NCBI GenBank assembly: GCA_007115705.1
Contig: QXEO01002115.1
Coordinates: 577,591 to 641,590, forward strand
DNA from: Dactylis glomerata
Taxonomy: Eukaryota > Streptophyta > Magnoliopsida > Poales > Poaceae
Direction: 5' to 3'
DNA length: 64,000 bases
This document shows positions 32,671 to 43,781 of this stretch, in pieces (position 1 is the first letter of the stretch; every line of letters starts with the position of its first letter). The translations under genes and the position numbers were made by a program. The notes under the pieces are model-generated. The model did no database searches and had not been told where the DNA came from. It was given only the letters and a program-made list of their open reading frames with translations.

Positions 32671-33747
32671 GTAAGAAAAAGAAAAGAAAAGTGAGAAGAA
32701 TCTCATAGAGTGAGATTAAGAGTGTCATTGGGGTACACAAAGTGCATAGTGCAATGATAACCTCAAGATCACTTAGAGAAAGAAAGAGAAAAATAAAATA
32801 AAATAAAATAAATAAGAAATAAATAAATAAAGAAGGAAGAAAAAGAAAGAAAAGAAGAGCAAAAAGTGTAAATGAGTTATTGAATGATCCATGAGTAGCA
32901 TAAAGTAACTTTATAGGTTGCTGTAAATTATACGGTCAGCCAAAACCATGATACATGGTGGAGGTGTCAACCACCATGATTGATTTTGTACTCCTCTCGC
33001 TTGCAAATTTTTGAATCTTCAATGACTAGAAAAGAGAAAGTAAGAAAAAGAAAAGAAAAGGAAGAAGAATCTCATAGAGTGAGATTAAGGGTGGTACACA
33101 AAGTACCTAGTAAAATGATAACCTCAAGATCACTTAGCGAAAGAAGAGAGAAGAAAAATAAAATAAAAGAGAAATAAATAAGAAAAAGAAAGAAAAGAAG
33201 AGCAAAAAAGTGTAAATGAGTTACTAAATGATTCATGAGTAGCATAAAGTAACTTTATTGGTGGCAGTAAATTAGACGGTCAACCAAAACCATGATACAT
33301 AGTGGAGGTGTCAACCATTGTGATTGATTTCGTACTCCTCTCGCTTGCAAATTTCCGAATCCTTCCATGACTAGTAAAGAGAAAGTAAGAAAAAGAAAAG
33401 AAAGGAAAGGAAGAAGAATCTCATTGAGTGAGATTAAGGGTGTCACTTGGGTACACAAAGTACCTAGTACAATGATAACCTCAAGATCACTTAGACAAAG
33501 AAAGAGAAAAGAAAAAGATAAGAAAAAAAAGAAATGAAATGAGAAAGAAAGAAAGAAAGAAAGAAAGAAGAAAAATAAAGAAAAGAAGAGAAAATAGTGT
33601 AAATGAGTTATTGAATGATCCATGAGTAGCATAAAGTAAACTTTAGAGGTGGCAGTAAATTAGACGGTCAACCAACACCATGATATATAGTGGAGGTGTC
33701 AACCATCATGATTGATTTCATACTCTTCTCGCTTGCAAATTTTTGAA
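32671..33747 (+). repeat. Three tandem ~350-bp purine-rich repeats
   Basis: Units start at about 32671, 33040 and 33385 (periods 369 and 345). Each contains GTAAGAAAAAGAAAAG, a TCTCAT(A/T)GAGTGAGATTAA hairpin, an A/G-rich microsatellite-like run that accounts for the length differences, and a unique-like half with CCATGAGTAGCATAAAGTAA and GATACAT(A/G)GTGGAGGTGTC. A GAAA run of about 26 bases lies at 33543-33568. Probably non-coding sequence of the outer host retrotransposon. Confidence 0.85.
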
Positions 33748-34091
33748 GACATTTACTTAACCTAGATGTTTAGTGTTTTCTTATATTGGAAGAGTAAGTT
33801 TATTCACTAAATACTACTTAAATAGTAATGGGAGTGTGAAATTTGTTGGAGAAATAAAAATATGATTCATTTGTTCAACTTCCAATGGTAATGCTTCAAA
33901 CAAAAGGGTGTTTTTAGCAACTATTACATAATACTTAGTTATGTTTCAGTTATTTTATATCTTGTTGGTAGATGAGAACTTATGATGAAGGAAAAGGGCT
34001 CAAATATGGGTATGTGGAAGACATCAACCTCTCCCACCACAATTGGCTATGCTTTATATACTAGTCTGCAAATGGCTGCCTGGTACACCAT
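33748..34091. other. AT-rich low-information stretch
   Basis: No gene, terminal repeat or clear homology seen; probably the continuation of the outer host element. It ends at a C-run. Confidence 0.4.
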
Positions 34092-34107
34092 CCCCCCCCC
34101 CCCCCCC
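34092..34107. repeat. C16 homopolymer
   Basis: Sixteen consecutive C at the left edge of the LINE-like tail; a likely site of assembly or length error. Confidence 0.9.
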
Positions 34108-34326
34108 CGGGCGTCGCCACCAAGTGGTTCGTCCCCAGTTGCCTGTTGCAGGCTGAGGCCGGAGCTTCTTCGTCGAGCTGGAGGACTGGATTGCATTTCT
34201 TTGTTTCCTTCAAGGTCCTCAGTGCTTAATTTTAGGCCCCTGCTGTAATTTCCATTTCTTGTTGGGCTTTCTTGTAACTCCAACGACGTTAATGCAGCAA
34301 TATTGTCTCCTTTGTTCAAAAAAAGA
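34108..34326 (+). mobile_element. Probable 5'-truncated LINE 3' end
   Basis: Shaped like a plant LINE tail: GC-rich start, TTGGGCTTTCTTGTAACTCC, then GTTAATGCAGCAATATTG and TTGTTCAAAAAAAG. I found no clear target duplication because of the flanking C-run. Confidence 0.45.
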
Positions 34327-34368
34327 AGATTGAAACGCATATCCCATGGCGAAGTCTTTAATTGCGCC

Positions 34369-34571
34369 GCAGCGATATCGTATCGCTGACCCCGAGCTGA
34401 TAGGTTATTCGCTGGCGTGCCTATCGTTGACGAATTAAACCCGTCTTCAGTCTTGAGTTCAGGTTCAGCGTCAAACAAAGTGGATTTGCTCTCCGTCAGC
34501 GAAGCAGCGCTCGTGTGCGTGCCATTTTTTAGTGCGCGTCCCGATCGAGTACCCTTGACGCTGAACCTGAA
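34369..34571. repeat. 17-bp perfect inverted repeat and adjacent hairpin
   Basis: TTCAGGTTCAGCGTCAA (34458-34474) and its exact reverse complement (34555-34571) enclose 80 bp. A smaller hairpin, CAGCGATATCGTATCGCTG, lies at 34369-34387. No transposon ends recognised. Confidence 0.7.
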
Positions 34572-35783
34572 ATCATGGCACGCCCTCGCATAGGAAACAA
34601 ATTAACGGCCTCTGGTTTGGTAGCAGCATTCTTCTACCTTTTCCGCGGGATTGCCTTTTTGCCTATACTCTGTGGTAGAAAGAAAAACAAATACCTAAAA
34701 AAAAACACGTTTGCTAGGCCCCAAAAAAGTTACTCAACGAAATGTTGTGGTTTCATTCACGGGATAAAATAAAATTAAATAAACAAAGGGATGAAGCTCT
34801 GCAGTAAATGAATAATTTACTGATAAACCAAAAAAAACATAGGATGGGAGCACCGATAATAGATTACTCTATCTGCCAAATAGAAAATTCGGGCTTTAGA
34901 TAAGCTCACAGAACCGAAGTAGCAATATCAACAAATAGGGACAACATATTTTCATGCGATAAGCCCCCAACGTGGGCTTAAAACCATAGGAGGAAGAGAC
35001 ACAATTCTATGTCTAGAAATACAAATGTGAGAGATACGATAAATTCTTCTATATATATAGTATAAGAGGATATCTACATCAAGACTCCGCTGTCTTGATG
35101 GCAAGACTTAAGACATAAGAGCTAAAGATTCATCCAAAATATTGGGATTATAGCTTGAAAGAGATAAGATAGCTGGCCTGAAACTTTGAGGAGAACACCC
35201 TTTTTTTTCCTCAAAGAAGAAGAAGTTAAAAATTGAAACCCATAGCCTCTACATCGAAGAGATGCATGAGACTTTTTATTACGTTATTTAACAAAGATCA
35301 GACAAAAGCATAAATTAAATAACGGGAATCCACCTATTAGCCGATGCTAACTACAAGCTCAACAATGGGGTGAATATGTCATCCGGCTTTGTGTCCCGGG
35401 CACACACAACACCCAACCAGCTACATCCCGATACATCACCAAGCTGCCCTACTGGGGTGGCGGTAGCACAGATCTGGTTCAGCAGACCATCGACATGCAC
35501 CACATGTCCACGCCCCAGAAGCCATCACCGTCATTGTATAGTCGAGCCATCTTCATGGCAGAGATCAGCATAACCTATGTCTGGTCTGTCATTGACGTAG
35601 CCACGACGCCAAACAGAGCCACCACCATGCGCACTTTCATTATCACGTGAGTGCCGCCAAGAGCCTCCGTCATTGATGTGGTAGATTACACGCTGCGTAA
35701 CATCTTGACCCCTTCAGCTTGCACATGTTCCTAAAAACGACAACCTCCTCCACCCTCCCCTCTCCCCCACCCACCTCCCAAGG
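34572..35783. other. Low-copy sequence without recognisable gene
   Basis: Short open frames only (65 and 67 codons) without recognisable motifs. AT-rich to about 35340, then GC-richer to 35780. No TIR, LTR or RNA gene seen. Confidence 0.4.
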
Positions 35784-36233
35784 CCTCGTTCGGCATGCGT
35801 GGATTAGCATGTCTTTCCGAGTGTTTCTCAGAGTGTTTTGGGTGACGCAGTGAATTACTCAGGGATAGGGAGCCAGCTGCACTGCCTGTACGTAGAATCT
35901 CGCTACGTACTGTCCCCTGGAATGCAAAGAGGTCGGCCCGACGATGAGCCCGGTCTCAGTCTCATCGAAGGAACCATACATACGGAACAAGATTCCAGCT
36001 ACAGAAAACGTCGGAGCAGCGACATACGAGCGACAAAAGAAACGCGAGGCAGGTGGGGCGTCTCCAATCCCGGTCGACCCGACGTGTGTTTAAGTGTATC
36101 TTAGTGGATTCATGGGCTGGGTCCGTTAAAAACAAGCGTACCGAACAATGCATAGAGTGTTTTAACATGTTACATAGCATTGGCCCGGTAAAATACACTA
36201 GAAAACCTTTCAAAACTAGCCTACCGAACGAGG
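35784..36233. mobile_element. 450-bp non-autonomous TIR element
   Basis: Perfect terminal inverted repeats CCTCGTTCGG (35784-35793) and CCGAACGAGG (36224-36233), flanked by CCCAAGG on both sides (35777-35783, 36234-36240). Alternatively the TIR is 12 bp (GGCCTCGTTCGG) with a 3-bp CAA duplication, so the superfamily (hAT or PIF/Harbinger) is undecided. No transposase is encoded. Confidence 0.75.
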
Positions 36234-36240
36234 CCCAAGG

Positions 36241-36554
36241 GAGAAAGACGTCGCCATCATCTGTTCCGAGAGACCTAAATCTAAGGTTTCCCAAAAGCAT
36301 CCTGAGTGAGAAGATGAGGACTGCGTTGGCTGCAACAAATATTGGTGCTCCTAGACGATGCCTCCATGGAAAAGAGACGCTCTAAGTGCCACATCGACTG
36401 ATCCGTGATTTTCTCCAAACATAGAAACCAAGACAGAATCTCCAACGAACAATGCCTCTATGGAGCAGACACCTTCAGAGCGTCACCATCAACTGCTCCA
36501 AGAATTTGCGGTTTCTTCAAGCTCACAAACCATGACTAAAGCTCCTCGTTTCTA
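36241..36554. other. Short unassigned interval
   Basis: No gene. Twice contains GATGCCTCCATGGA / AATGCCTCTATGGA-like text, resembling fragments of a retroposon, not pursued. Confidence 0.35.
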
Positions 36555-36712
36555 ATCCCTCCGTTTCAAAATATAAGATGTTTTAGCTTTATAAAGCAAA
36601 TATATCTAAATATTTTTTAGTGTGTAGGTTTACTCGAATATACACATTAAAATGTGTCTAACTACATTTGCTTCACGAATCTAAAATATTTTATATTTTG
36701 AAAGGGAGGGAG
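36555..36712. mobile_element. Stowaway MITE
   Basis: 158 bp with ends ATCCCTCCGTTTCAAAATAT and ATATTTTGAAAGGGAGGGAG, flanked by TA (36553-36554, 36713-36714). Tc1/Mariner-type MITE common near grass genes; no coding capacity. Confidence 0.88.
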
Positions 36713-37372
36713 TATATAGTAAACTAGTGCACATTACTTTTCCGGATTTAAACCTCCTCGTTTCTGCACGAACTGGATCGCTTTCTGGCAACTGCATGCT
36801 GAATCATTTTCATTTTGTTGAGAATATTCTGAATCATTTGCTTGTAGCTACATTTCTAAACTTGCTGCGTCTCGGATCAACCACTTGGCAAGCTTGGTAC
36901 ACGCGTATGAAGACAGCGGCCTGCCACGTAATTAACGTCCACCCATCTCTGAAGCACTTATCCACATCATCGGAGTTAACCAGAAACGACACCGAGAATC
37001 TATCTGTGGCAGCAACAATGGCGTTACGTGTTGGAAACCTGAACGCAACGAGCCAAACTATCCTGCGAGCCTATGACGCATGCCTGCGTATACCATATGT
37101 AGTCATGTACTTACATGTTGCCGTTGATGGAACATATAAAGAGTATATATCTAGTGTACTGCTCAACGCTGCATTTGGCCAGGGTCCGGGGTATTCAGCT
37201 GCCGTCCACTTTCAACTGCGTACGTGTGCGTTCCGGCTGATCCGAGGTCAGGACAATCGGAACACGCGGCGTGCAGCACGGGCGGAATCATCGGATTCCG
37301 AACAGGCCTGAGCACACGCCATCCACCTCTGACTTCTGAGCTCCGGATAGAAAAACTCATCATAAAATGTTA
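36713..37372. other. Unassigned interval between two Stowaways
   Basis: A frame is open from 36727 to 37311 (194 codons, counted from a GTG) but has no motif I recognise. The first ATG in the stretch and its codon use give no support for a gene. It could be the remnant of low-copy host DNA. Confidence 0.3.
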
Positions 37373-37609
37373 CTCCCTCCACATCGGATTATAGGGCAAT
37401 TACGTATTTCGAGGCAAATTTTGAACTTTAATTTTAATTAAGAAAATATAAAATATATTATCTAAAAATTATATTATTGGATTCATATTCAAAAAAACTT
37501 TCTAATGATATAATTTTTATGTCAAATATCTCATATTTTCTTAAGTAAAATTAATGGTTAAAGTTTGTCTTAAAATATAAATTTGCCCAATAATCCAGCA
37601 TGGAGGGAG
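37373..37609. mobile_element. Stowaway-type MITE, 237 bp
   Basis: Ends CTCCCTCCACATCGGATTAT and ATAATCCAGCATGGAGGGAG, flanked by TA (37371-37372, 37610-37611). AT-rich, largely self-complementary interior. Confidence 0.88.
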
Positions 37610-38946
37610 TAGAATATGCATGCAAAAATTGGAACAAAGCAATTCCTCTTCTTATATAGCAACGCACGTGCATGTGTCTAAGCGTGTTCTGGACCTTCCC
37701 TGCGAGTACTCTGAAGCGTGGGAAAAGCAAATCCTATGATTGCTGGACCACACGAGCTAGAAAACGTTCAAGTATATAATCTCGGTTATCCGATGATTTA
37801 GTACAATTTAATGTAAAATTATATTATCTGTACCAATAAAACGGCGACGTCGTGGTCGTTTTGCGATTTGGCCCTTCAGAAATTGAGAAATCCACCCGTG
37901 GTCCAAGAAACCAGCATTTTTACATTCTAGCCCCTCAACCCTATCCATTGCGAGGCGCGCGGAGGGCGGTCATCTGGGTCGCGCCGGGGACGCCGGTGAA
38001 GAAGAGGGAGTTCGGCCGGCGAGCTCAGTTGGTCGCGGAGGAGGGAGTCCACAGTGCAATACTCGAAGGCGGCCCCATGCGGCAGCGGCCATGGAGGAGA
38101 TAGGCCGGGTAGGAGGGCGCGCTGCAGGTAGCGGCTCGACCTTGGAGGGGAGCGGCCGCGTTGCTCGGGTGAAGGCGAGGTCGGAGAGGAGAGCGCGATG
38201 ACGCTTGCGGATGAAGGGGAGCGGGCTCCATGGTGGCAGGAATCGGTGGTGGGCCAAAAAAATGTGTGGAACTAATTACCTGATCTATATCAGGATTTCG
38301 TCCATGGAGCGCGAGCGCGCGCGGGAGGGAGTCCGGGGAGCTTTGCGGCCAGAGCAAGACGAACAAGCGTGCGGGAGAGCTCAGCGGCGGAGAGAGAGAG
38401 AGGCGCGCGACGGCGAGGTACACGACGGCGGGGTGCTTGCTCTACGGAGGTCCGCGCCGCGGTCGATTTCATCGTCTGCAGAGGTAATCCCACAGGCCCA
38501 AACTCCACAATTTTGTGAGATTCCTTGTGTTGGGAATCGATTCGAATCATGGTTCGCACTGAGGCGTGAGGATTGTTACCTTGGGGTGCTTAGCCGCGAC
38601 CGATTTTGTTGCATTTGTGTTGTTCATGTCCGCCCCTAACTCTGTACTGCTGTGTTGCAGACATCCTCGTGGAGGAATTAGCAGAGGAGTGGACATACAT
38701 CCCGTTAGGTTTTTTTGTTTGCTGCACAAGCCCCTTACTCATTTGTCTATGCATAGATATAGTTCAACTTGGTAAATTGTTAACATTCTACGGTTTGGTA
38801 ATGAGGTGTAGGAAATGGACATACCATCTGGGTTTTTTACAGATCCCCATGTGTTAAGGGTTTCAGGTACACAAGGTACCTTGGCAGTGTTGTATTAAGG
38901 GTTTCACATAGTGTTTTCATTCTGATGTTTTTAATTTCGCACTTTA

Positions 38947-38991
38947 GGGTATAGTATACTCTATACTATATGTGAGTATAGTATACTCTAA
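38947..38991. repeat. Palindromic TATAGTATACTCTA direct repeat
   Basis: TATAGTATACTCTA occurs twice within 45 bases, inside the Helitron; the core GTATAC is palindromic. Confidence 0.7.
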
Positions 38992-39419
38992 TTTTGCAAC
39001 ATTGCACAATTTGACTAGATTTTTTACTCTAAGTTGGTTTTAATTTTACTTCTATAGTATACCAGTTTAATTAAGTTGCTTATTGTCATCTGGCCAAGTT
39101 CTTATTGGACTAGCTAAGGTTTTTTAATATCATCTAACTAAGTTGCTTTCCACCATTTATTTAACTTTTGATTAAACAACAAATGGTCGATCTTAATAAT
39201 GACTTTAAATTAGAAACATGATTTTCTAGCAAACAAGTTTGAAATTTGATACACGAAAATGACAAAAGAGACGAACAAACATCGTTCCTGTGTTTACCAG
39301 AAGCTGATGCAGCAGCAGCGAACCGACCAGTGCCTCGTCCCAAAACTTGTTAGCATGTACGTGTTTAAGGATGAATGACAATTACGGGAACTCTTTATTG
39401 TTGCGAGATCAAGATGATA

Positions 39420-39690
39420 ACTTGTCTAGCGATTTAATTAAGTTGTTTTATCACTACACTTAAGTAGTGTATTGAAATAAATTAAGTTGACTCCTCCAGC
39501 GTGCTTAAGTTGTTGGGTATTGGTAGAATCTATGTAGGTGTTCCCTTTGAGCAACATGCATTTTGTCGACTGATTTAGTTAGTTGTCCGGTCAACATGCT
39601 TAAGTTGAGTACTGAAATTAATAAAGTTATATTCCTCCAACAAGCTTAAGTTGTTGGGTATTGGTACAGTCTATCTGGGCATGGTGGCTG
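39420..39690 (+). repeat. Imperfect ~140-bp tandem duplication in the Helitron
   Basis: Two units each carry a GATTTA(A/G)TTA block, GCTTAAGTTG and a shared TTGTTGGGTATTGGTA(G/C) (about 39520 and 39652). Non-coding. Confidence 0.65.
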
Positions 39691-40618
39691 GATTGGAGGC
39701 ACGGCTGGGTTGGTGGAGGGAAGAGGCGGACAGTGAGGGAGGCTGGAGGATGCACACCGGCCGGTACCTCTTCTGTCCGCGAGCTAATCCACGATTTGCT
39801 TGCTCAATCAGGTTCTTGGTCTGCCGCTGACGATGGTGCCGCAGACTTATGCATTCGAAGTATCCTTGGAAGGATCGATCTGCATGAATTTTGCTGCTGC
39901 TATCAGCTGGGCTGAGAAATGTATGCTTTTGTATCCATCATTCAAACTAGAAATTTTAGACATGCACCTAACGAATTTACAGATCTATGATCCAAATCCT
40001 CCTCTCAAATACTAGGGATTTAGAATTTTGTTCATTTGTTTCCTCTACTCTGTCTACTTTTTTCTTATACAAATCAAGACTAACAAGATCTACAGTTTAC
40101 CTTTATTTTTTTGCATGGTATACATGATATAACCATGATGCACATAAAAATATTGCAAATTAGTTGCTGAGTTTTTTTTCTATCTCAGGTGGATCAATGT
40201 AAAATAAATCAATCGAAAAATCCGTAGCGGAAACTTAAATGTTACAAATAGTATAAACCAAAAGCTAAAGTCAAATATAAGAATTTTGAGTTTGACAGAT
40301 AAAATAAAAGTTACGTCTTATAGCTTTCGAGGTTTCTGAGCACATATCGAATTATTTGACAACTGTTGCAACACATGAGCACTTCTGTGTGGAATATGCA
40401 TGGTGAAAAGAATTTTGATGTTTCTGCCCAAAGCTTCATAATTAGATAAATTGATTGAGGATTGGATAAGTGCCATTGGCTGAGTCATCGTGGGAGGCTG
40501 CGGTGTGCCACTGATTTTCAAGAAAACTGAGGACTAACGCGCGAATGCCTCTCGGTCATATTTTTTTAGTTCACACGGATTTTTTTATTTTTTTATGAGA
40601 ACAACTTATCATTTATTG

Positions 40619-40648
40619 ACCCGTGGTGAAGCACGGGTATTGTGCTAG
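40619..40648 (+). other. Helitron 3' hairpin and CTAG terminus
   Basis: Stem CCCGTG / CACGGG with a 6-nt loop, 8 bases before CTAG. Canonical plant Helitron terminus. Confidence 0.8.
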
Positions 40649-40783
40649 TTTTATCGATACACTTTTCGATCAGATGGAGTTGCATTCTGGGCTGTCTCAA
40701 TATCATATGGCATACCTAGGCCTGTAACTGGACAAGGGCTGTCCACAGCGCCATCAACCCATCCCATCTATTTTTTTTAATTG

Positions 40784-41449
40784 TGTGAGAGAATTGATCA
40801 CACTTTGGGCCTTTCCATTGCATGTCTATTTATACAAGAATTACAATCTTAATCATAAATGGGAGATCACAACATTAAGGACTCTCCACGATTTAGAGGA
40901 TCAGGGAGTTATGTCACATAATGTGACATATCTCTGGCAATCATATCATATAATATGACATATCTCTAACACTCCCCCGTAGTCACAATGGGAGGAGAGC
41001 GGACGTTGAGACTGGACCGAAAATCCAGAAACAACGGTGATAGGAGACCCTTCGTCAAGATGTCGGCGAACTGTCGAGACGAGGGAACATGCAACACGCG
41101 AACCTGGCCCATGGCAACACGATCGCGAACGAAGTGAAGATCGATCTCGATGTGCTTGGTGCGCTGGTGCTAGACGGGGTTCGTAGACATGTAGACGGCG
41201 CTAACATTGTCGCAGAACACAACCGTAGCTGGAGGAGATGGTCGATGAAGCTCTGATACCATGTGAGAGAATTGACCACACTTTGGGTCTTGCCATTGCA
41301 TGTCTATTTATACAAGAATTAGAATCCTAATCATAAATGGGAGATCACAACATTAAGGACTCTCCACGATTTAGAGGATCAGGGAGTTATGTCACATAAT
41401 GTGACATATCTCTGGCAATCATGTCACATAATATGACATATCTCTAACA
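40784..41449 (-). mobile_element. Copia element reduced to 666 bp
   Basis: Two 188-bp LTRs (40784-40971, 41262-41449) enclose 290 bp. Minus-strand order: LTR (TGTTAGAGATATG...TCTCACA), primer site TGGTATCAGAGC (41261-41250; tRNA-iMet type), the end of a Ty1/copia RNase H, polypurine tract ACGGGGGAG (40980-40972), LTR. Flanks AATTG / AACTG fit a 5-bp duplication with one change. About 4 kb of gag-pol is missing with both ends exact. Confidence 0.88.
40981..41249 (-). pseudogene. Copia RNase H C-terminal remnant
   Basis: Minus-strand frame with VVFCDNVSAVYMSTNPV, a TAG, then HQRTKHIEIDLHFVRDRVA and HVPSSRQFADILTKGL, the classic end of plant Ty1/copia polyproteins. It begins within a few codons of the primer site, so the deletion joined the start of the interior to the last ~75 codons of pol. 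Confidence 0.85.
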
Positions 41450-42141
41450 AACTGGACGATGGCGAGGCCGCTTCCACTGACACGCCGTATCGAGACTAGG
41501 CTCCATCGCCCTGTGAAGCTGGAGGTCCGCTGCGAGGCCCTCGTCCTCCTCGACAAGCCAAGCAAGCTAGGAGCCTCCTATGGACGCCGAGGAGCTCGCC
41601 TGCGCGAAGTCCGGCAGCCATCGAATCGGTCGATTCCAACCTCTCTGAGGCTCACCTATCCCTCATCTTCTTCCTGGCGAGCGTGCGGTCCGCCTGGACA
41701 ACTTAGCCCTCTCCATCTCGCTCTGGAGCGTGCTCGCGCCATGGGTCGTCGTACGCTGCAGCTCCACATCGTCGCCGACAATGCTCTGGTGAGTAATAGG
41801 TCGCGGTGCCGCCAATTTCTAACTCCACGTGAAGCGCTCGTTCAAAAGCTCCCCGCCTCGCAAGGCAGCACGCTCTCCTTCGACGCCTTCATGCTCGAAC
41901 GATGAGAGATCTACGTTGTTGACATCACGTTGTCGTCCATCTCCTTTTCTTTTCCGTTAATTTGGTGGGTTTAGGTGGGTACATAGGAACCTCTTAATTC
42001 TAAAGATTTTAGATGGGTAGAAGTGGCTTCCCGTGTTGATAAAGCGGGCAGAGATGGCCAGCTAGTGGACACCCACAGGCATGTCCACTTGCAGGCTGAG
42101 GCACACCTTCGTCTCCGGATGCATGTTCTATATGTTTATAA
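41450..42141. other. GC-rich interval, possible gene fragment
   Basis: Open from ATG 41459 to 41905 (148 codons, arginine/leucine-rich) but no domain recognised; other frames are partly open too, as expected from GC content. A CTGGTGAGT donor-like site lies at 41787. Possibly a captured host exon, unproven. Confidence 0.3.
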
Positions 42142-43687
42142 CTTTTTTTTAACAAACGTTTTTCCTCGCGAGCTCGATTTTCTTGTCTCACTTCTCCATC
42201 AAGATCACCCACCTTGCATCACTGCTTATATCTGGCAAAACCAATTTCACGGTGGCAAGTCAATTCTCAGTTGATGCTTGGGCGGAGCCAGGAGATTTTG
42301 TCAATGGGTTCGTTGTAGATTTGGCCATGAACTAACACTAGTATTGTACAATCATGTACCATCTCAAAACAAGACCATATCGCTTAAAACACAACATAAG
42401 CTTGCACTCGTCCTCCAAGGTGTTTCATGTTTTGCCTCGGCTCATGGTCCTATCTTGACTTGGGTATGAGTTCCTTGATAACTATAACATGGATGCCCCT
42501 TGATAACATAGGCACCCCATATATATTTGGTATGAGGCCCTTAATAAGTATTACATGAATTTGGATGCCCCTGAGGGCTCTATTTCTAGTATATCTTTCT
42601 CCATGTGCATTGAATTGTGGTGGCGTCTTCTACGACGGTCTTGGGGCTTCATGTACTCTCACAGAGAGCCTCTAGGCTAGTATGGCATAGGGCCATCGGA
42701 CCTGTAATGTTGGTGGCCATTGGGAGCTATTGGTGGTGTACCTATGGTGCCGCATCGGGCACCTCATGGGCTCGTCCGTAAGATGCACGCCCAGAATGCC
42801 TTTCAGGCTAGCGGTCCTCCCACGGGACTTTCTCATGTTGGGACCATTGGGAGATTTCGGAGGCCATTGGGGGCCATGATAGGAGCTTGGGATGGCAAAC
42901 CGTCCTCTTGGGCTGCGGGGTCATGTCCTCCACCACCACTCCGGTACATTCCCGCTTACTTGTTGCTACGAAGCGGTGGGTCCCTCATGTGATAGTAATT
43001 TCATAAATGGCATAGTCACAAGGGATATTGGATGAGTATCGGTTAGGTCGATTGACTTGCCATATATGCAAATTTGCATTGACTTTTATTGGCAAACTGC
43101 GATTTTGTGCCCACGCATCTCCTATGCCAACAACATATCTCGTTTTGCAAACCTTCTGACTTATTTCTTGAGCAACGTAGAAAATTCGCATAAGCTTAGA
43201 GCGTCTATATCTTATATTTTGAGTACCTTACATTTTATTCATGTTGCCAAAACAACCATCAGTAAAATTGCCGTAGAAATAAGTAACAAGAATGCACAAA
43301 GTCTTACTAAGATTAAAATTCCAAAAATTTGCATGAAAGAAAAAGGAAAGAGAAAGAGATGAATAGTTACATGTTAAAAGTATGATCACGCTTATTCTTT
43401 TTGCAATATTTTTATTTTGGAGTATAGAATATATGCATAGTTTTACTGCAAATTCAGTGCCTTCTGAAGACACATGCAACATTTCAATCAATGATCACTT
43501 GCAACTCCTTTTTCGAAATGGTGTCATACCTCCAGCCTCTGTATCAAAGTGATACACATGGCCACTTTATTAAACCACGGTATCGAGTATCAAGTATAAG
43601 AGTTACAAATCACGCATCAACAAGCGTGGCAGCATAAATCAGCCAAAGAAAAAGGCTACAAAGATTTCTGAAAAGTCTAGGCATTCT
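42142..43687 (+). repeat. Tandem duplication, copy 1
   Basis: Starts CTTTTTTTTAACAAACGTTT and ends AAAGTCTAGGCATTCTC; colinear with 43782-45345 at high identity (period 1640). No gene recognised: the short open frames shared by both copies have no known motif. Confidence 0.9.
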
Positions 43688-43778
43688 CTAACTGTCGATA
43701 ATAACTGTCGGTGATTTTGTACTAACTTAATACAAATTTTATACTAAATTACCGACACTTATTTCCGATCGGAGGGAG
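43688..43778. mobile_element. Eroded Stowaway at the duplication junction
   Basis: Right end CCGATCGGAGGGAG followed by TA (43779-43780); internal arms CTGTCGGTGATTTTGTA and ATACTAAATTACCGACA are near-complementary. The left terminus is eroded. Copy 2 of the duplication starts 3 bp beyond. Confidence 0.7.
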
Positions 43779-43781
43779 TAG

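Larger units (their letters stand above)
37827..40648 (+). mobile_element. Non-autonomous Helitron, 2822 bp
   Basis: 5' end TCTGTACCAATAAAACGG at 37827, preceded by A; 3' end CTAG at 40645-40648, followed by T: an A-T insertion site. A hairpin CCCGTGGTGAAGCACGGG lies just before ..TATTGTGCTAG. No terminal repeats or target duplication, as expected. No Rep/helicase is encoded. The GC-rich part (about 37850-38700) with GCAG and GT-type borders may be a captured gene fragment; I could not identify a donor. Confidence 0.75.

Noticed and set aside
32671..33747. Tandem repeats as a CRISPR array
   Set aside because: Units of ~350 bp, no spacer pattern, plant nuclear DNA.
34092..34107. C16 run as a functional G-quadruplex site
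   Set aside because: A plain homopolymer, more likely a retroposition or sequencing artefact; no further G-runs nearby.
34575..34772. 65-codon frame beside the inverted repeat
   Set aside because: Short, no domain, no conserved context.
36727..37311. 194-codon frame as a host gene
   Set aside because: It starts from GTG, lacks a recognised domain and lies between two MITEs; no exon structure is evident.
41459..41905. 148-codon frame as a gene
   Set aside because: GC-rich sequence open in more than one frame, no domain; listed only as a possible fragment.
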